From Streptomyces sp. TLI_235 (lineage in GTDB: Bacteria; Actinomycetota; Actinomycetes; Streptomycetales; Streptomycetaceae), in contig NSGV01000001.1 of assembly GCA_002300355.1 (NCBI GenBank), positions 744,001 to 808,000 on the forward strand: DNA of 64,000 bases, in the 5' to 3' direction. The notes beneath the pieces are model-generated. The model was not told the origin of the DNA and ran no database searches. It was given only the letters and a program-made list of their open reading frames with translations. This document shows, one piece after another, positions 62,415-64,000 of this stretch. Both the position numbers and the translations under genes were made by a program. Each line of letters begins with the position of its first letter. Position 1 is the first letter of the stretch.

Positions 62415-63781
62415 ACACCCGAGACACCCGAGACGCCCGAGGCTCCCGAGGCCCGCAGAACGCCGATGAGTTCAGCCTGCCTCGGTCGCGGCGGGCGAAC
62501 GAGAGGCTGCACGCGCTCGTCCCCGGGGGCGCCCACACCTACGCCAAGGGCGACGACCAGTACCCCGAGCACCTGGCCCCGGTCATCAGCCACGGCCGCG
62601 GCGCCCACGTGTGGGACGTCGACGGCAACCGCTACATCGAGTACGGCTCCGGCCTGCGGTCGGTCAGCCTCGGCCACGCCCACCCCCGCGTGGTCGAGGC
62701 GGTGCGGCGGGAACTCGACCGCGGCAGCAACTTCGTCCGGCCGTCCGTCGTGGAGGTCGAGGCTGCGGAACGCTTCCTGGCCACGGTGCCGACCGCCGAG
62801 ATGGTGAAGTTCGCGAAGAACGGCTCCGACGTCACCACCGCCGCGGTGCGACTGGCCCGTGCCGTCACCGGGCGGCCGCGGGTGGCCGTCTGCGGCGACC
62901 ACCCGTTCTTCTCCGTCGACGACTGGTTCATCGGCACCACGCCGATGTCCGCCGGCATCCCCGCCTCGACCACCGAGCTCACCGTGGCGTTCTCCTACGG
63001 GGACCTGGCCGCCACGGAGGAGCTGCTCACCCGGTACCGGGACGAGATCGCCTGCCTGATCCTCGAACCCGCCGGCCACACCGAGCCGCCGCCCGGGTAC
63101 CTCGCCGGCCTGCGCGAGCTGGCCGATCGACACGGCTGCGTCCTGATCTTCGATGAGATGATCACCGGCTTCCGCTGGTCCGAGGCGGGCGCCCAGGGCC
63201 TGTACGGCGTCGTCCCCGACCTCTCGACGTTCGGCAAGGCGCTGGGCAACGGGTTCGCCGTCTCCGCGCTGGCGGGGCGCCGGGACATGATGGAGCGCGG
63301 CGGGCTGCGCCACTCCGGCGACCGGGTGTTCCTGCTGTCCACCACGCACGGTGCGGAAACGCACTCGCTGGCCGCCGCGATGGCCGTGCAGACCACCTAC
63401 GTCGAGGAGGGCATCACCGCTCGGCTGCACGCCCTCGGCGAGCGGTTGGCCGCCGGTGTCCGCGAGGCCGCCGCCTGCATGGGCGTCGGCGACCACCTCG
63501 TCCTCCGGGGCCGGGACAGCAACCTGGTCTTCGCCACCCTCGACGAGGACCTGCGGCCGTCGCAGCAGTACCGCACCCTGTTCCTGCGCCAGCTCCTCGC
63601 GGGCGGAGTGCTGGCCCCGTCGTTCGTGGTGAGCAGCGCGCTCGGCGACGCCGACATCGACCACACCGTCGACGTGGTGGCCCGGGCGTGTGCCGTGTAC
63701 CGGAAGGCGCTGGACGCCGCTGATCCCACCCCCTGGCTCGCCGGGCGGCCGGTGAAGCCCGTGTTCCGCCGCTTGGCGTGA
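62411..63781 (+). CDS. Class III aminotransferase (glutamate-1-semialdehyde aminomutase-like)
   Basis: 456 residues. GGAHTYAKGDDQYPE, VWDVDGNRYIEYGSGL, LIFDEMITGFRWSEAG (Asp for PLP) and STFGKALGNGFAVSAL with the Schiff-base Lys are standard. It lies in a sugar operon far from heme genes and is the last gene, so transamination of a keto sugar is more likely than heme synthesis (inference). The first 20 residues are Arg/Asp-rich and not conserved. Confidence 0.9.
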   Translation: MNTRDTRDARGSRGPQNADEFSLPRSRRANERLHALVPGGAHTYAKGDDQYPEHLAPVISHGRGAHVWDVDGNRYIEYGSGLRSVSLGHAHPRVVEAVRRELDRGSNFVRPSVVEVEAAERFLATVPTAEMVKFAKNGSDVTTAAVRLARAVTGRPRVAVCGDHPFFSVDDWFIGTTPMSAGIPASTTELTVAFSYGDLAATEELLTRYRDEIACLILEPAGHTEPPPGYLAGLRELADRHGCVLIFDEMITGFRWSEAGAQGLYGVVPDLSTFGKALGNGFAVSALAGRRDMMERGGLRHSGDRVFLLSTTHGAETHSLAAAMAVQTTYVEEGITARLHALGERLAAGVREAAACMGVGDHLVLRGRDSNLVFATLDEDLRPSQQYRTLFLRQLLAGGVLAPSFVVSSALGDADIDHTVDVVARACAVYRKALDAADPTPWLAGRPVKPVFRRLA

Positions 63782-63785
63782 CGTG

Positions 63786-63824
63786 ATGTCCTGTGATGTC
63801 ACGTGACGTGACATCACACGACAT
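63786..63824. terminator. Long palindrome between convergent genes, bidirectional terminator candidate
   Basis: Nineteen-base arms (63786-63804 and 63806-63824) with one mismatch and a single-base loop. It lies four bases after the aminotransferase stop and four before the end of the PAP2 gene on the other strand. Stability without a T tract is typical of actinomycete terminators. Confidence 0.72.
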
Positions 63825-63828
63825 GACG

Positions 63829-64000
63829 TCAGCGATGCTCCCGCCGACCGACATCAGCCATCCGGTCGACCAGCCACGCGGTCGCCGGTACCACCGCCAG
63901 CGCGGTGCACCAGCCGCCGAGGACGTCGGTCGGGTAGTGCGCGCCCAGAGCGACCTGTGCCCAGCCCATGGCGGCACCGGCGACCAGCGCGGCGGCAAGC
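63829..64000 (-). CDS. PAP2-family phosphatase (partial, 5' end outside window)
   Basis: Only the last 56 residues are visible. QVALGAHYPTDVLGGW is the third conserved motif of PAP2/undecaprenyl- or lipid-phosphatases, containing the catalytic His and Asp, followed by a hydrophobic segment (TALAVVPATAWLV) and a short basic end. It converges on the polysaccharide operon; a role in undecaprenyl phosphate recycling is possible but unproven. Confidence 0.85.
   Translation of the reverse strand, partial: LAAALVAGAAMGWAQVALGAHYPTDVLGGWCTALAVVPATAWLVDRMADVGRREHR

Overview
The window is very GC-rich, with NNG/NNC codons throughout, GTG and TTG starts, and many 4-nt stop/start overlaps. Gene content (a Streptomyces-type contractile injection system, dynamin-like pair, SpoIIE-type phosphatase with PAS/GAF/HATPase domains, DUF4910) points to an actinomycete of the Streptomyces/Kitasatospora group. 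No rRNA, tRNA or CRISPR array was recognised.

Region 1 (1-8.4 kb, minus strand) is one end of an extracellular-type contractile injection system (eCIS) locus. In transcription order it holds an AAA+ ATPase, a DUF4255 (Pvc16/Afp16-like) protein, a large DUF4157 protein with a C-terminal HNH-nuclease-like tail, the sheath, and a tail-tube protein cut by the window edge. The DUF4157-HNH protein is the best candidate here for a delivered toxin.

Region 2 (8.5-25.3 kb) looks like an envelope or cell-surface module. It starts with a lysozyme-like/NlpC-P60-like hydrolase divergent from the eCIS, then two coupled dynamin-like GTPases and a convergent, membrane-anchored Hsp70-like protein without a substrate-binding domain. 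A plus-strand set follows: a secreted propeller/PKD protein, MoxR ATPase, DUF58 protein, a transglutaminase-fold membrane protein whose catalytic Cys and His are replaced, a second propeller/PKD protein sharing near-identical DNA blocks with the first, and a membrane-anchored Ig-like protein.

Region 3 (25.3-27.9 kb) is decayed DNA: a frameshifted metallo-beta-lactamase-fold gene, an IS481-like transposase C-terminal remnant, a TetR gene with a displaced 5' end, and the 3' end of an exonuclease III gene.

Region 4 (27.9-35.5 kb) carries rtcB and archease (RNA repair), a HAD phosphatase, a CapA-like protein, a THEP1-like NTPase with a small downstream ORF, and a PAS-GAF-PP2C-HATPase regulator.

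Region 5 (35.9-63.8 kb) is a single, tightly coupled exopolysaccharide operon of 21 genes on the plus strand. It has an initiating sugar-1-phosphate transferase, an AlgD-like GDP-mannose dehydrogenase, three further glycosyltransferases, two Wzz-like proteins with degenerate kinase-like tails, an amidotransferase, a bi-domain oxidoreductase, heparinase-like and beta-helix proteins, an O-antigen ligase/polymerase-like protein, a nucleotide-sugar block (cytidylyltransferase, C-methyltransferase, PIG-L, epimerase, DUF4910), a flippase, a pyruvyltransferase, an RmlC-like protein and a class III aminotransferase. It probably makes and exports a uronic-acid-containing, pyruvylated polymer carrying an unusual branched or amino sugar. 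It is preceded by tandem hairpin/RBS repeats and ends at a long palindrome, facing a PAP2 phosphatase cut by the window edge.
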